64,000 nucleotides of DNA from Vibrio cyclitrophicus (GTDB lineage Bacteria > Pseudomonadota > Gammaproteobacteria > Enterobacterales > Vibrionaceae): the NCBI GenBank assembly GCA_023206055.1, contig CP065366.1, positions 2,356,001-2,420,000 of the forward strand, written 5' to 3'. The position numbers were made by a program, and so were the translations under genes. Every line of letters starts with the position of its first letter. Within the stretch, counting starts at the first letter, position 1. The notes under the pieces were generated by a model that was given only the letters and a program-made list of their open reading frames with translations, did not search any database and was not told where the DNA came from. This document shows positions 1 through 8,775 of the stretch, in pieces.

Positions 1-601
1 ACTCAACTTGGTTTCGACAAATCCTATTAACCATCTCATTATCAGCTCTGGCTTGAAGATACAATAATGCCTTGAGGTCTGCAGTTCCCACTGCTCGCGT
101 AAAATTTGCGGTATCAAAACTCAAACCGACCAATAGAGCTGTGGCAACACTCTTTGGCATAAGTAGACTGAAGTAGCTGTAATATTCAACCATCATAGTT
201 GCAGTCGAACCATAGTCAGGGCGAACATCTGCATACCATACAAAGTCAGGCGTTTTCACTTGGTGGTGGTCAATTACGCCGACTTCTAAACCTGGGAGAT
301 CAGTAATATTCTTTTCTCCAATACAGCCATCAACCACAATGATTTTATCATTAGGTTGTAGTTTTAATTCTTTTGGCTCACAAACTGGAATCTCCAGCCA
401 GTCGATTAGATTCCTGAGTGACACTCTATCTATATAACCGTGAAACGTAATAAATGTGTGCAGGCCTTTCTTTTTTAATAAGTATGCCAGTGCGTATGCG
501 GAAGAGATCGCATCATGATCAGGGAAGTCATGAGCTTGAATAATGATTCTGTTATCACCTTTAAGCCGATCTAGAAAGCTTTCGAACTTTAAATTTGCCA
601 T
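1..601 (-). CDS. DHH-family phosphoesterase, partial (C-terminus beyond left edge)
   Basis: An open frame runs from an ATG at 601 leftward off the window, giving about 200 N-terminal residues. It carries two hallmarks of the DHH phosphoesterase superfamily (NrnA, RecJ and relatives): an early HDFPDHDAISSA motif, matching the usual H-x-x-x-D-x-D metal-binding motif near residue 24, and the name-giving DHH in VGVIDHHQVKT. Members are Mn-dependent enzymes that cut nanoRNA, pAp, cyclic dinucleotides or polyphosphate-like bonds. The length and lack of N-terminal extension suggest a stand-alone NrnA-like enzyme, not RecJ. The DHHA1 substrate domain would lie outside the window, so the substrate cannot be named. 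Confidence 0.85.
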   Translation of the reverse strand, partial: MANLKFESFLDRLKGDNRIIIQAHDFPDHDAISSAYALAYLLKKKGLHTFITFHGYIDRVSLRNLIDWLEIPVCEPKELKLQPNDKIIVVDGCIGEKNITDLPGLEVGVIDHHQVKTPDFVWYADVRPDYGSTATMMVEYYSYFSLLMPKSVATALLVGLSFDTANFTRAVGTADLKALLYLQARADNEMVNRICRNQVE

Positions 602-659
602 AACCCAACTGTTAATAAAGTTCTAGCTTCGCAAAAAGCTAGAACTGATGTGTGAATGG

Positions 660-1466
660 TTAACTCTTATGAATTAAACGATATTCTGTGTTAGACAAAA
701 TAGCTTCTTCTAAAGCTCCTACACCTAGAGTACTGTAACCATAGAAGTTCGGGATCGTGCTCATACGTAAAGCTCCTACGTTTTCCGCGACATTCTCATC
801 CATGGTCAATGAATCCACAACTTCAGCAAGTAACGCCTTACTCTCCTTTGTCATTGGCGAGACAAATTCACTGACACCACTGATTGACGAATAAAGATAG
901 CCAAATTCACCGCCATTATTTTCCTCAATGTAATAGTTGCCAGTTCTCGCAAACGATGCCCGGATCTCATTAACACTCTCAATAGCACTAAAAGAGTGAG
1001 AGAAGAAATCCGAACCACCTGCGTGCTCTAGAGTTTCTGGAGCAAAGCCTTCATTGGGGAATACGAGATAAGCAACAATGGCGTTGTCCCGCGTGATAGC
1101 CGAAAGAATGAAGTTGTCGTCTTGATAATACTTGATCACATCGTTCGTTGTTGCGCGCTTAATATAGACAGGTGCACCAAATGTTTGATCCAAAGTTTCA
1201 GCGGATGAACGAATATAAATCTTATCCAGCTTTCTATGTGATGGAATATCCGTCATTTGAGAAAGACCAAAATCAAACATCTTTTCTAATGCATCGAAGC
1301 TGTCATTAAAGCCGCCCAAAGCAATGGAGATAACCGAGACCAAACCAATGGTGCGCGCTATCCCGCCTTTCTTTTGCTCTTCTAACAGTGACTCTTGCGT
1401 ATCCTGAAGTTCTTGCAGTTCTTCTTGTATATCTTTTTGAAGATCTGTGCTCTGTTCTTGAGACAT
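660..1466 (-). CDS. Hypothetical protein with N-terminal coiled coil and one membrane segment
   Basis: A 268-residue protein I do not recognise. Residues 1-33 are rich in Gln, Glu and Leu and look like a coiled coil. A short hydrophobic stretch follows at about 36-52 (ARTIGLVSVISIALGG), then a mixed soluble domain with no catalytic motif I can identify. The ATG at 1466 lies only 2 bases after the stop of the 56-residue gene upstream, so the two are probably translated together and may act as a pair at the inner membrane. It is on the same strand as the DHH gene, which starts 58 bases after its stop. Confidence 0.6.
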   Translation of the reverse strand: MSQEQSTDLQKDIQEELQELQDTQESLLEEQKKGGIARTIGLVSVISIALGGFNDSFDALEKMFDFGLSQMTDIPSHRKLDKIYIRSSAETLDQTFGAPVYIKRATTNDVIKYYQDDNFILSAITRDNAIVAYLVFPNEGFAPETLEHAGGSDFFSHSFSAIESVNEIRASFARTGNYYIEENNGGEFGYLYSSISGVSEFVSPMTKESKALLAEVVDSLTMDENVAENVGALRMSTIPNFYGYSTLGVGALEEAILSNTEYRLIHKS

Positions 1467-1468
1467 TA

Positions 1469-1639
1469 TTAACCTTTAATCTCGTCGATCTTATCCATTA
1501 AAGCATCTGTGCCGTCTTCGGCTTTTTCTTGCACTCGCTCAAACGCATCGGTATCCATGATGCTTTCTATTTCATCGCTGTAGTTAAGACCAAGGTAAAT
1601 ACCAATACCGATAAACGCTAACGCGAAAACTTTAAACAT
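1469..1639 (-). CDS. Small 56-residue predicted membrane-anchored protein
   Basis: Translation from the ATG at 1639 gives MFKVFALAFIGIGIYLGLNY followed by an acidic and basic amphipathic tail (DEIESIMD through ALMDKIDEIKG). There is one N-terminal membrane helix (residues about 3-20) and a helical, charged cytoplasmic or periplasmic tail. The stop is 2 bases before the start of the 268-residue gene, which suggests an operon with translational coupling. An AGAGAGTAACT stretch just upstream of the ATG can serve as ribosome binding site. Short proteins like this are often missed by gene callers. Function unknown. Confidence 0.6.
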   Translation of the reverse strand: MFKVFALAFIGIGIYLGLNYSDEIESIMDTDAFERVQEKAEDGTDALMDKIDEIKG

Positions 1640-1730
1640 AGTTACTCTCTACTATTCCACTAATAGAAAAGTACATGCCAACAACATGTACTTTATTTTT
1701 GCTCTACTTATCTTATTTATGACTTAATTA

Positions 1731-3245
1731 TCACTTATACAATGCAATACGACTGTTTACTTTCTTTAAGTAGTTCTTGGTTTCATCGTATGGCAGGTTA
1801 GCAACCAGTTGGTCATAGACTTCTTGTGGCGTGAGTTCATTAATCACCTTAGAAGCTTTACCAATACTGGTAGAGCGATCTTTATTAAATGCTCTCGCCA
1901 CGTTACCCGCGCCCGTGTTATACGCCGCAATCACACAGTACAAACGACTTTCGTCATTCTTGATCTTACGTAGATATTTGCTATTCAAGATATCTAGATA
2001 AGCTGTTCCGGTTTCTACGTTAATCACAGGTTGATACAAATCAGCCACTTTCATCGGCGCATCAATATTGCGAACTTGCTTGTTCACATCATGCCCTGCA
2101 CTGGTTGGTACCACTTGCATCAAGCCAAATGCTGGAACATGCGATTTCGCATCAGGACGGAAAGCCGATTCCGAGTGCATGATCGCCATGATCAATGCCG
2201 CATCAATTTCCCAGTTTTTACTCTCTTTCTCAGCTAAAGCACTGTACTTGCTTGCGCGCGCTTTTAAGCTGTTTTCAGGAAGTTTAACTTTGTAGGTCAC
2301 CACCTTTTTCGGTTTCACTGGCGTAGCAGCCACTTGCACTGCAGGCACAGGTTTTACGGCAGGCTCAAGTTTCACAGCGTTAGTTTCAGATACTTTTTCA
2401 GCGGCGTTCTCTATGGTTTTTTCAACCACTTTCGAAGGCTGCTTTGGTTCTGCGACTGGCTCTAATTTAGCGACTTCCTTAGGGGATTCTACTTTTTCAA
2501 CCTGTTCAACCTGAGGCTCTGGTCTTGTCACTTCAATTCCGTATTTAGCACGCATTTCGTCGTACAGCTTAGTCTGCGCTGCAATACGCTGTTGTGCTTT
2601 GCTTATGAGTGCCAGTTTTTTTTTGTGAGCACGCTGATAAATGAATGAATCTGGAATACCAGTGTTTGATTGAATAAGACGTTCAGCTTGAACATCAAGC
2701 TCATTCATTTGACTTTGCGTCTGGTCGATTACAAAGTCCTTTTCTTGTTGCTCTTTTTCCAACGAATATAGAACAGCATGGTCTTCAGCTTTCAATTCGG
2801 CCAGTTCAACACGTTGGCCTTCCACTTCAACAGGAATATCTTTTACAAGCGCTTCGATCTCTTCAGGTGTACTGCCTTCATCAACCAACACAGATACCGT
2901 CGCAGTATTACTTTCATAGTCGACGGCAGTCTTCACTTGATCATCTTGCGAATACTCGACCTGTTTGGTTTGAGATGAAACCTCACCTTCACCCCAATTC
3001 TTAATCAGATCGCTACGACGCTGATCAAGGTTATTGGTGTATTCGTCACGCCATGCTTCGTACTCATCTAAGTAAGCATTTACGTAAGCGTGGAACTCTT
3101 TGATTTTGTCTTCTTGAGACTGACTGGCTTTAACAATCGCGTTGTCTAATTGCTGCTTTTGGTCTTCTGATACCGCCAGAGCTTGAGTACTGACTGCGGC
3201 TGAGATGACTACAGCCAATACTGTCTTATTGATCATTTTGTGCAT
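1731..3245 (-). CDS. Secreted MltC-like lytic murein transglycosylase
   Basis: A 504-residue exported protein with an N-terminal signal peptide (cleavage probably after TQALA), a long charged helical middle part (residues about 25-230), a Pro/Val/Glu/Lys-rich linker (about 245-320) and a C-terminal SLT domain. The SLT domain has the expected catalytic Glu in MHSESAFRPDA, the GLMQVVP motif and the AYNTGAGNV motif. Such enzymes cleave the MurNAc-GlcNAc bond of peptidoglycan and form 1,6-anhydroMurNAc. The layout resembles MltC (DUF3393 plus SLT), but no lipobox is seen, so it should be soluble or cell-wall associated. GGAG lies 6 bases before the ATG at 3245. A terminator separates it from the upstream lipoprotein genes, so it may have its own promoter. 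Confidence 0.85.
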   Translation of the reverse strand: MHKMINKTVLAVVISAAVSTQALAVSEDQKQQLDNAIVKASQSQEDKIKEFHAYVNAYLDEYEAWRDEYTNNLDQRRSDLIKNWGEGEVSSQTKQVEYSQDDQVKTAVDYESNTATVSVLVDEGSTPEEIEALVKDIPVEVEGQRVELAELKAEDHAVLYSLEKEQQEKDFVIDQTQSQMNELDVQAERLIQSNTGIPDSFIYQRAHKKKLALISKAQQRIAAQTKLYDEMRAKYGIEVTRPEPQVEQVEKVESPKEVAKLEPVAEPKQPSKVVEKTIENAAEKVSETNAVKLEPAVKPVPAVQVAATPVKPKKVVTYKVKLPENSLKARASKYSALAEKESKNWEIDAALIMAIMHSESAFRPDAKSHVPAFGLMQVVPTSAGHDVNKQVRNIDAPMKVADLYQPVINVETGTAYLDILNSKYLRKIKNDESRLYCVIAAYNTGAGNVARAFNKDRSTSIGKASKVINELTPQEVYDQLVANLPYDETKNYLKKVNSRIALYK

Positions 3246-3271
3246 AGTTCACTCCAAGAGCGTAGAGAAAC

Positions 3272-3298
3272 AAAAGGCCACTCAATTGGCGGCCTTTT
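3272..3298 (-). terminator. Rho-independent terminator after the LPP20 lipoprotein gene
   Basis: AAAAGGCC at 3272-3279 pairs with GGCCTTTT at 3291-3298. Read on the minus strand, the stem is followed by TTTTGTTT. It sits 27 bases past the stop of the gene ending at 3326. Confidence 0.7.
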
Positions 3299-3325
3299 TC
3301 ACTTTTACTCACTGCAATTAAGCGG

Positions 3326-3937
3326 TTACTTTTTCAATGCTTCGAACGCAGTTGCAAGGTCTGCAGCCGCTTTTTCGTTGTTGAATTGATCCCACAGTGC
3401 AGAATCTTCACCAACAACTTCGTCGATAACTTTATTCATGTTTGCATCGTATGCTGCTTGGTCCATACCAACTAGAACATACAGACCACCCGTTGGGCTT
3501 GCTTGGCTCACGATGACACGACTGTTGGTTAGTGTTTTGTTGACAACCGACTTAGTGATGTTTTCGAATGTCTCTTTAACATCTTCAGTTACAACAGTTA
3601 CCCCCCCAGCAGCTGAAGTTGACGTTACGCCCTCTGTCGCCGCTTGGAACAAGTTGCTCACATCCGTTTCAAATTCAGCCGCAAGGTTTACACGTGCATC
3701 ATTAACGGCGATTTTGCGCATCACACTCATACCCGCTGCACTTTTCTTTGCGTAGCCCTTAGCAGCAGTAGCGATATCAGTAGGAATCACATCGCAGATC
3801 CAGCCCGGTGCTGATACAGTAGGTGCATCAGGGAAAGTACAAGGCGCAAAGTTTTGCGTTTCTTTAACGGTCGCGTTGTTGCTCTGACAGCCAGTTAGAA
3901 TTGTTACTAGCGATGTAGCAATAAGTAGTTTTTTCAT
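3326..3937 (-). CDS. LPP20-family lipoprotein
   Basis: A 203-residue lipoprotein. The signal peptide MKKLLIATSLVTILTGCQSN has a lipobox (ILTGC, Cys17). The rest matches the general pattern of LPP20 (FlgP-like) lipoproteins: a start such as APGWICD followed by an AAKGYAKKSAAGMSVMRK helix with ARVNLAAEFET, and a later strand region ending in GLYVLVGMDQAAYD. Its ATG is 3 bases after the stop of the 334-residue gene upstream. Together with the next two genes it forms a same-strand set of three envelope lipoproteins. LPP20 proteins are often outer-membrane scaffolds, as FlgP is in the flagellar basal disc, but no flagellar gene lies here. Role unknown. Confidence 0.75.
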   Translation of the reverse strand: MKKLLIATSLVTILTGCQSNNATVKETQNFAPCTFPDAPTVSAPGWICDVIPTDIATAAKGYAKKSAAGMSVMRKIAVNDARVNLAAEFETDVSNLFQAATEGVTSTSAAGGVTVVTEDVKETFENITKSVVNKTLTNSRVIVSQASPTGGLYVLVGMDQAAYDANMNKVIDEVVGEDSALWDQFNNEKAAADLATAFEALKK

Positions 3938-3940
3938 AAA

Positions 3941-4945
3941 TTAGATGCTATTCATAAGGTTTTTTTCGTGACATTCTAAATCGGTAAAGTCACATTGAAT
4001 GCTTGATGCATCTACCTTACCCATCGTACCCTTTTTCACTTTTAGTGAGAGTTCTTCATCGATCACGATCCAAGAATGCTTGTCAGTTACAGCGTTAATT
4101 TCGTTGTTTACAACGTAACCTTCACCGATTGGGTAAATTTCGGTTTCGCCTTCCATCGATTTCATCGCGTTCGAAAACAAAATGTCCGTACCCGGTTTAA
4201 TTTTTTGTTGTTTACCCATCGCAACACGTACTTGAGTACCAGCTGCACATTGGCGCATCTCTAGAACCGGTGCACTTGCTGCCAACATCTTGCTCAAATC
4301 AGTAGAATGATCTACCGCTTCTGCTGCAGCTTTTGCTGCCATCGAACCGTAACCTGATTCGCTAACCGGGCAACGAGAATTGTTGGTTTCTGATGATGAA
4401 TAGTAATCGCCTTCAAGCTTGATACGCTTCATCACTTCCATGCTTGGCAGAGCAACCACTTTTGCAATCGCCTCTACGTCAAAGTCATAGCTACATGAAG
4501 CTGGAACAACCTTAGTCTCGCCTTCATCGTTCTCGTATGTACGACGCTCGCTGAATGAAGTACTCAAATCAGCACGCGTAATTTCTGTGATAATTGCATA
4601 GTCTGCGATTGGCACGCCTTTACTGCTTAGTCGACCACTTTGTTCTGCTAGTTTGATTTCGCCTTTTACTTTGTTGGCAATTTTACGATCAACAAGGTTT
4701 GCACCAGTTTCATCAATTTGTGTTTCTAACGCATTTCGCATTGCAGCCTGCATCTTTGTCGATGCTGAGTTTTTGAACTCAAGGTCAACTGGAAGAACAA
4801 CCACCTTGGTATCCTCTGAAGACGGAAGCTGAATCTCAGCCGCTTCAATTTCTACACGTGTATCAGGGGTACATACTTCACTCACTGACGCACAACCAGA
4901 CAAAGTTGCAAGTACAGCGCTAGCCATTAACGTTTTCTTTAACAT
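3941..4945 (-). CDS. Lipoprotein with CsgG/FlgT-like fold features
   Basis: A 334-residue lipoprotein with signal MLKKTLMASAVLATLSGCAS (lipobox LSGC, Cys18). After it, TKVVVLPVDLEF, a helix MQAAMRNALETQIDETGANLVDR and ADYAIITEITRAD follow the pattern seen in CsgG/TolB-N-like periplasmic domains: a beta strand, a helix carrying L-x-x-x-G-x-x-L-V-D-R, then a strand. Near the C-terminus VRVAMGKQQKIKPGTDILF resembles the small beta-barrel that ends FlgT. These are resemblances by eye, not a database match. Several Cys residues (CTPD, ASCSYD, SRCPV, RQCAAG, QCDFTDLEC) could form disulfides. It lies between two LPP20-type lipoprotein genes and is probably co-transcribed with the downstream one. Confidence 0.6.
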   Translation of the reverse strand: MLKKTLMASAVLATLSGCASVSEVCTPDTRVEIEAAEIQLPSSEDTKVVVLPVDLEFKNSASTKMQAAMRNALETQIDETGANLVDRKIANKVKGEIKLAEQSGRLSSKGVPIADYAIITEITRADLSTSFSERRTYENDEGETKVVPASCSYDFDVEAIAKVVALPSMEVMKRIKLEGDYYSSSETNNSRCPVSESGYGSMAAKAAAEAVDHSTDLSKMLAASAPVLEMRQCAAGTQVRVAMGKQQKIKPGTDILFSNAMKSMEGETEIYPIGEGYVVNNEINAVTDKHSWIVIDEELSLKVKKGTMGKVDASSIQCDFTDLECHEKNLMNSI

Positions 4946-5004
4946 TTATTCGCTCCGAACATGTTCGTTTTATTTTATTTTATTTTTCTAGAATCTGAAG
5001 TTTG

Positions 5005-5988
5005 CTATTTGATTAAACCTAGCGCTGTCCAAATCCCTTTTTCTTTTACTTGCTCGTCGAAATGGCGAGCAGCCCCTTCGTCGGCATATGTGTAGTTAGT
5101 AACAGAATTACCCGTAGAAATAATTTCACTACGAGATACTGTATTCGAATTCATGTTGACAACTTTGATATTCGAAACCAGTGTTGAAATAAATGCGTCA
5201 CCTACTTTATTTCTTCGGCGTTCTGAATCCACCTTCAGAATATGTGTTTGGTTCTTTTTCTTAGATGTCGATGTGGCAATATTAAATTCAGAAAGCTGAT
5301 TGCCTAATAACTGGACTGCCTTGCTCGATTCTCGATCAGATGAAAGGCGAATATTGATTTGGCTACTTACTGTTTCGTGCGTAACAATGAGTTTCTCTAT
5401 TGAACTAACGTCAGCTTGATAGTTAGGCTTTAAAGGCGCGAGCATAGCAATACGTACTGACGCGTCATGCTGCATTTGATATGCGGTGCGGTTATCCAGC
5501 CACCAAAGCAGTTTATCTTCATGCTTTAGGGCTGCGATTTCTCTCTGTGCTTTTCTGTTAATATCTTCAATTTCACGTAATAACTGCTGAGTCACTAGAC
5601 TCTTCTTTATTTTAACTTCAACAAATGCCCCGAGATCGTTCTCTTCCATCTGTAAGTATTCAATACCATTTAGAGTCAGTGACTCTGTTTTGGTATTTAC
5701 TTTATTGTCGACTAAGCTGTTCGAGAACCCTGAACCGTTTGTCTCTCGCACGGTATCGCGCATATAAAAACTGGATTCGACCTGAGTCCATAGTTTCTCG
5801 TTAATGTTGTTTACAGCGATTTTTTTAGCATGAGACAACGTTCGTGCTTGAGCAACAGAATAAATATATTGATCGTTATCAACTTGAGGCTTTAAATACC
5901 ATTCTGGTTTCGTTGACTGGCAACCAGAAATTATCAAAACCGAAATTAGGATGATAAGAAAGTGAAAAACATTTCTGTTAAAAGACAT
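5005..5988 (-). CDS. LPP20-family lipoprotein, first gene of the lipoprotein set
   Basis: About 327 residues from the ATG at 5988; an in-frame TTG at 5994 would add two residues. The signal peptide ends in the lipobox IISGCQST. KPEWYLKPQVDNDQYIYSVAQARTLSHAKKIAVNNINEKLW is split here as a WY motif followed by an A-x-x-x-A-x-x-x-A helix, which is typical of the LPP20 domain (ligand-free structural lipoproteins). A second half with SQINIRLSSDRES and INTVSRSEIIST-type strands is longer than in simple LPP20 proteins. The upstream 600 bases are very AT-rich and presumably hold the promoter. It is probably the first gene of a unit with the next two lipoproteins. Confidence 0.65.
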   Translation of the reverse strand: MSFNRNVFHFLIILISVLIISGCQSTKPEWYLKPQVDNDQYIYSVAQARTLSHAKKIAVNNINEKLWTQVESSFYMRDTVRETNGSGFSNSLVDNKVNTKTESLTLNGIEYLQMEENDLGAFVEVKIKKSLVTQQLLREIEDINRKAQREIAALKHEDKLLWWLDNRTAYQMQHDASVRIAMLAPLKPNYQADVSSIEKLIVTHETVSSQINIRLSSDRESSKAVQLLGNQLSEFNIATSTSKKKNQTHILKVDSERRRNKVGDAFISTLVSNIKVVNMNSNTVSRSEIISTGNSVTNYTYADEGAARHFDEQVKEKGIWTALGLIK

Positions 5989-5999
5989 TTGCAACCAAT

Positions 6000-6593
6000 A
6001 TCTAAATAATTTGGCGCAATCTTATATATACATTCTGAAACATTCAAATACCTCAATTAATATCTTTGACTTTTTTTTAATCGAAATGTGTTTGTTTTTT
6101 ATTGCCTTTTTGATCATTATTCGATCAATTATAGATAATTTAATAATTTTAATAATACAAGACACTGTTTATAAAGAGTTTTGTCTCACTTATAAAACAG
6201 AGAGAAATTAATTATTTTTTTAATATAAAACGTGAGATAAGTCTTAAAAAAACCTCTTTAGAGATTAAAAAATGCACATGTTTTTTATCGTTTTTATGAT
6301 GTTGATTCAATAAAAATAAAAATTTCGCTCAATTATCAACCAAACCAAGAGGGTTATTTTGACTTAAATAGTTATTAATTTATTTATAGTCCTAAAACAC
6401 CAGGTTAATAAGCAACCAAAATACAATCATGGAAATTATAAAATAAACACACCGAAAGTGAATTACATAAATGAATTAATGGTTTATATATCACTAGATG
6501 ACTTAAGAAAGGCAATGAATAGGACGGAAAACTCCCCCCTCGGAGAAGAGGAAGAACCTATTTTTCGAAAATGTTTAAAACACTTATTAATTA
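6000..6593. other. AT-rich intergenic region without a credible gene
   Basis: Nearly 600 bases with very high A+T, long poly-T and poly-A runs and no ORF that looks like a protein. A 66-codon plus-strand frame at 6011-6211 is mostly Ile/Phe/Leu from the AT bias and has no ribosome binding site. The region separates two minus-strand units and must contain the promoter of the lipoprotein genes. Such composition is typical of H-NS-bound DNA. No repeat, tRNA or IS end was seen. Confidence 0.55.
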
Positions 6594-6622
6594 CAAAAAA
6601 TGGACCTCATCAATGAGGTCCA
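6594..6622 (-). terminator. Terminator of the HAD/TRAP unit
   Basis: TGGACCTCAT (6601-6610) and ATGAGGTCCA (6613-6622) form a perfect 10-bp stem with a 2-base spacer. Read on the minus strand, it is followed by TTTTTTGTAA. It ends transcription of the HAD phosphatase gene 40 bases upstream. Confidence 0.85.
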
Positions 6623-6661
6623 ATAAGGGAAAGTATCAAGTCGATAGTCAATCTCGATGAT

Positions 6662-7447
6662 TTATTTTAACGCAAGTAACTTACCGACAAACTCAGCGAA
6701 ACCGTACCCACCCGACTTGCTCATAACCACTGATGGATGATGCTCAAGTCGCGCCCAGTAGTGTTGAATATTTGCTACACCAACACTGAAGGGCAAAATT
6801 TCAAACATGTATTGGTCGTTCATCGAGTCACCGACATAGCAACTACGCTCAACAATCTCTTGGTCAGATAGCCCCTTCTCCTTGAGAAAAGCGGTCGATG
6901 TCGCTTTCTTAGAGTGCTCACCATACCAAGCATTAATGTGAATAGAGCTTGCTGTGGCATGTGCGCCTAACGCGTGAATCTTAGAGACAATCTCTTCAAT
7001 AATGGCATCGTCGACTTTAGGACGATTTTGACCGATATCGATCGCAACCTCACACAAGCGATAAGACTGATCCAGCGTTAAACTGAGCTCTGGGTAATCG
7101 CTCAAAATAGCTAATACTTGTTCTTTGAGCATACTCTGATTGGCACTAATTTCTGACAAAGGGATATCAGAACGCAATGTCAGATAACCATTTTTCTTTT
7201 CCATAATAAACGCACCATTCTCGCCAAGAACTGCATCAACAGGCCACAGCTGAGCAATATGATCACACCAACCAGCGCAGGCACCCGTTACAGCCACAAC
7301 CTTTTTTCCCGCATCTCTTAGCGCTTTCAAGGCCACCAATGTTTCTGGTGGCAACTGTCCCTGCCAAGTTAAGGTATCATCGACATCCGTCAGAACCCAA
7401 TCAATGCTTTTCCAATTTTGGTCTAAATCATTCGTTACCGAATTCAT
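6662..7447 (-). CDS. HAD-IIB family sugar-phosphatase-like hydrolase
   Basis: A 261-residue HAD-superfamily protein. Motif I is DVDDT (Asp21 nucleophile, Asp23 acid/base); motif II lies in VVAVTGACAGW; the late motifs are a Lys in HSKKATSTAFL and CYVGDSMNDQYMFE, the GDxxND metal-binding motif. The insert between motifs II and III is of the IIB cap type seen in sucrose-, trehalose- and mannosylglycerate-phosphate phosphatases. The true substrate cannot be read from sequence. It is the last gene of the minus-strand set dctP-dctQ-dctM-HAD, so it likely dephosphorylates a compound linked to the TRAP substrate. GAGGGTG lies just upstream of its ATG. Confidence 0.8.
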   Translation of the reverse strand: MNSVTNDLDQNWKSIDWVLTDVDDTLTWQGQLPPETLVALKALRDAGKKVVAVTGACAGWCDHIAQLWPVDAVLGENGAFIMEKKNGYLTLRSDIPLSEISANQSMLKEQVLAILSDYPELSLTLDQSYRLCEVAIDIGQNRPKVDDAIIEEIVSKIHALGAHATASSIHINAWYGEHSKKATSTAFLKEKGLSDQEIVERSCYVGDSMNDQYMFEILPFSVGVANIQHYWARLEHHPSVVMSKSGGYGFAEFVGKLLALK

Positions 7448-7482
7448 TTCTACACCCTCAAATATAAACTAACTTATTAGTG

Positions 7483-8766
7483 TTAAAGTAAATTCGGTAA
7501 AAACATCACTAAACTTTCAGAGAAAGTCAGCAACATCAACACCGACAATAAAGCGAGTAGCAAAGGCACTACTTCTTTTACAAAGTCGACCATACGAACC
7601 TTCAAGATGGAACATACAGTAAACATCATCGAACCGAACGGTGGCGTCACACCACCAATCATAATATTAACGATCACGATAATGCCGAAGTGAACCGGGT
7701 TTACGCCCAAGTTAAGCACGGCTGGAAGCAGTAATGGCGTTAAGATGATCATCGCGGCGCCACCTTCAATGAACATGCCAACCACTAGCAACAGTACGTT
7801 AATCAACAACAGTAAGACTAACTTGTTGTCGGTAAGCTCAATCAAAGCAGAAGCAACATTGTGTGGGATCTGCTCTAGCGTCATGTAGTAACCAAAGACC
7901 ATGGCACCGATAATGATGAACATAACGCTACTGGTGCCCTGCACCGTTTCGCGCATGATGAACGGGATGTGTTTCAAACCCAGTTGACGATAAACGAAGA
8001 TACCAATAATCGCGCAAAGCAATACGGCAATAGCACCCGCTTCTGTCGGCGTAAACAAACCAAAACGCATGCCTAGAATAATACCGAACGGGATCAGCAG
8101 TGCCGGGATCGCTTTCAGGAAATAATGAAAGCGCTCTTTGGCAGACGCAGGTTCAGAACGAGAAGGTTTATAACGACGTTTACGCGCGATGAACGCAATC
8201 GTCACCATCAGCGACAACGCCATCAAAAATGCAGGTACGTAACCCGCAATAAACATTTGATGAACCGAAACGTTCGCTAGCAGCGCATAGATGATTAAGT
8301 TAATACCCGGTGGAATCACTGGGCTGATACTTGAAGACGCAGCCGTCACAGCCGCCGTGAATGGCAAGTCATAGCCACGCTTGGTCATTTCAGGTGCAAG
8401 AATCTTCGACTGCATCGCCGCATCCGCATTTGCAGAACCAGAGATACCGCCCATTAAGGTACTCAGCGCCACATTTACTTGCGCCAGACCACCCGTTTTA
8501 TGGCCAATCATTGAGTCTGCAAACGCCAACAAGCTTTTACTGATCCCCGCATAATTCATCACCGAACCAACCATGATAAAAAAGGGAATAGCCAACAATG
8601 GAAATGACTCTGTTGAGCTAATAAAGCGCTGCATTACCAAGCTGACGGGAATCGAGTCATTAATAAAGAGAAAATACACCATTGCCGATGCGATCAATGA
8701 AAACGCAATGGGTATATTCAATAGAAACAGAACAAAAAGAATGAGGATTGGAAGATAGCTTTCCAT
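7483..8766 (-). CDS. TRAP transporter large permease subunit (DctM family)
   Basis: A 427-residue, very hydrophobic protein with about 12 membrane segments. It contains the DctM-typical stretches GGISGSANADAAMQSKILAPEM, SPVIPPGINLIIYA and GLFTPTEAGAIAVL (each longer run quoted only in part of the family pattern). It forms the Na+-coupled transport channel of a TRAP carrier and works with the small DctQ subunit encoded 10 bases upstream and the DctP lipoprotein before that. The length matches the family. Substrate not identifiable from the permease. Confidence 0.92.
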   Translation of the reverse strand: MESYLPILILFVLFLLNIPIAFSLIASAMVYFLFINDSIPVSLVMQRFISSTESFPLLAIPFFIMVGSVMNYAGISKSLLAFADSMIGHKTGGLAQVNVALSTLMGGISGSANADAAMQSKILAPEMTKRGYDLPFTAAVTAASSSISPVIPPGINLIIYALLANVSVHQMFIAGYVPAFLMALSLMVTIAFIARKRRYKPSRSEPASAKERFHYFLKAIPALLIPFGIILGMRFGLFTPTEAGAIAVLLCAIIGIFVYRQLGLKHIPFIMRETVQGTSSVMFIIIGAMVFGYYMTLEQIPHNVASALIELTDNKLVLLLLINVLLLVVGMFIEGGAAMIILTPLLLPAVLNLGVNPVHFGIIVIVNIMIGGVTPPFGSMMFTVCSILKVRMVDFVKEVVPLLLALLSVLMLLTFSESLVMFLPNLL

Positions 8767-8775
8767 TAATCGTAC

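Noticed and set aside
6011..6211. 66-codon plus-strand ORF in the AT-rich gap
   Set aside because: Composition is Ile/Phe/Leu from AT bias, with no ribosome binding site and no recognisable domain.
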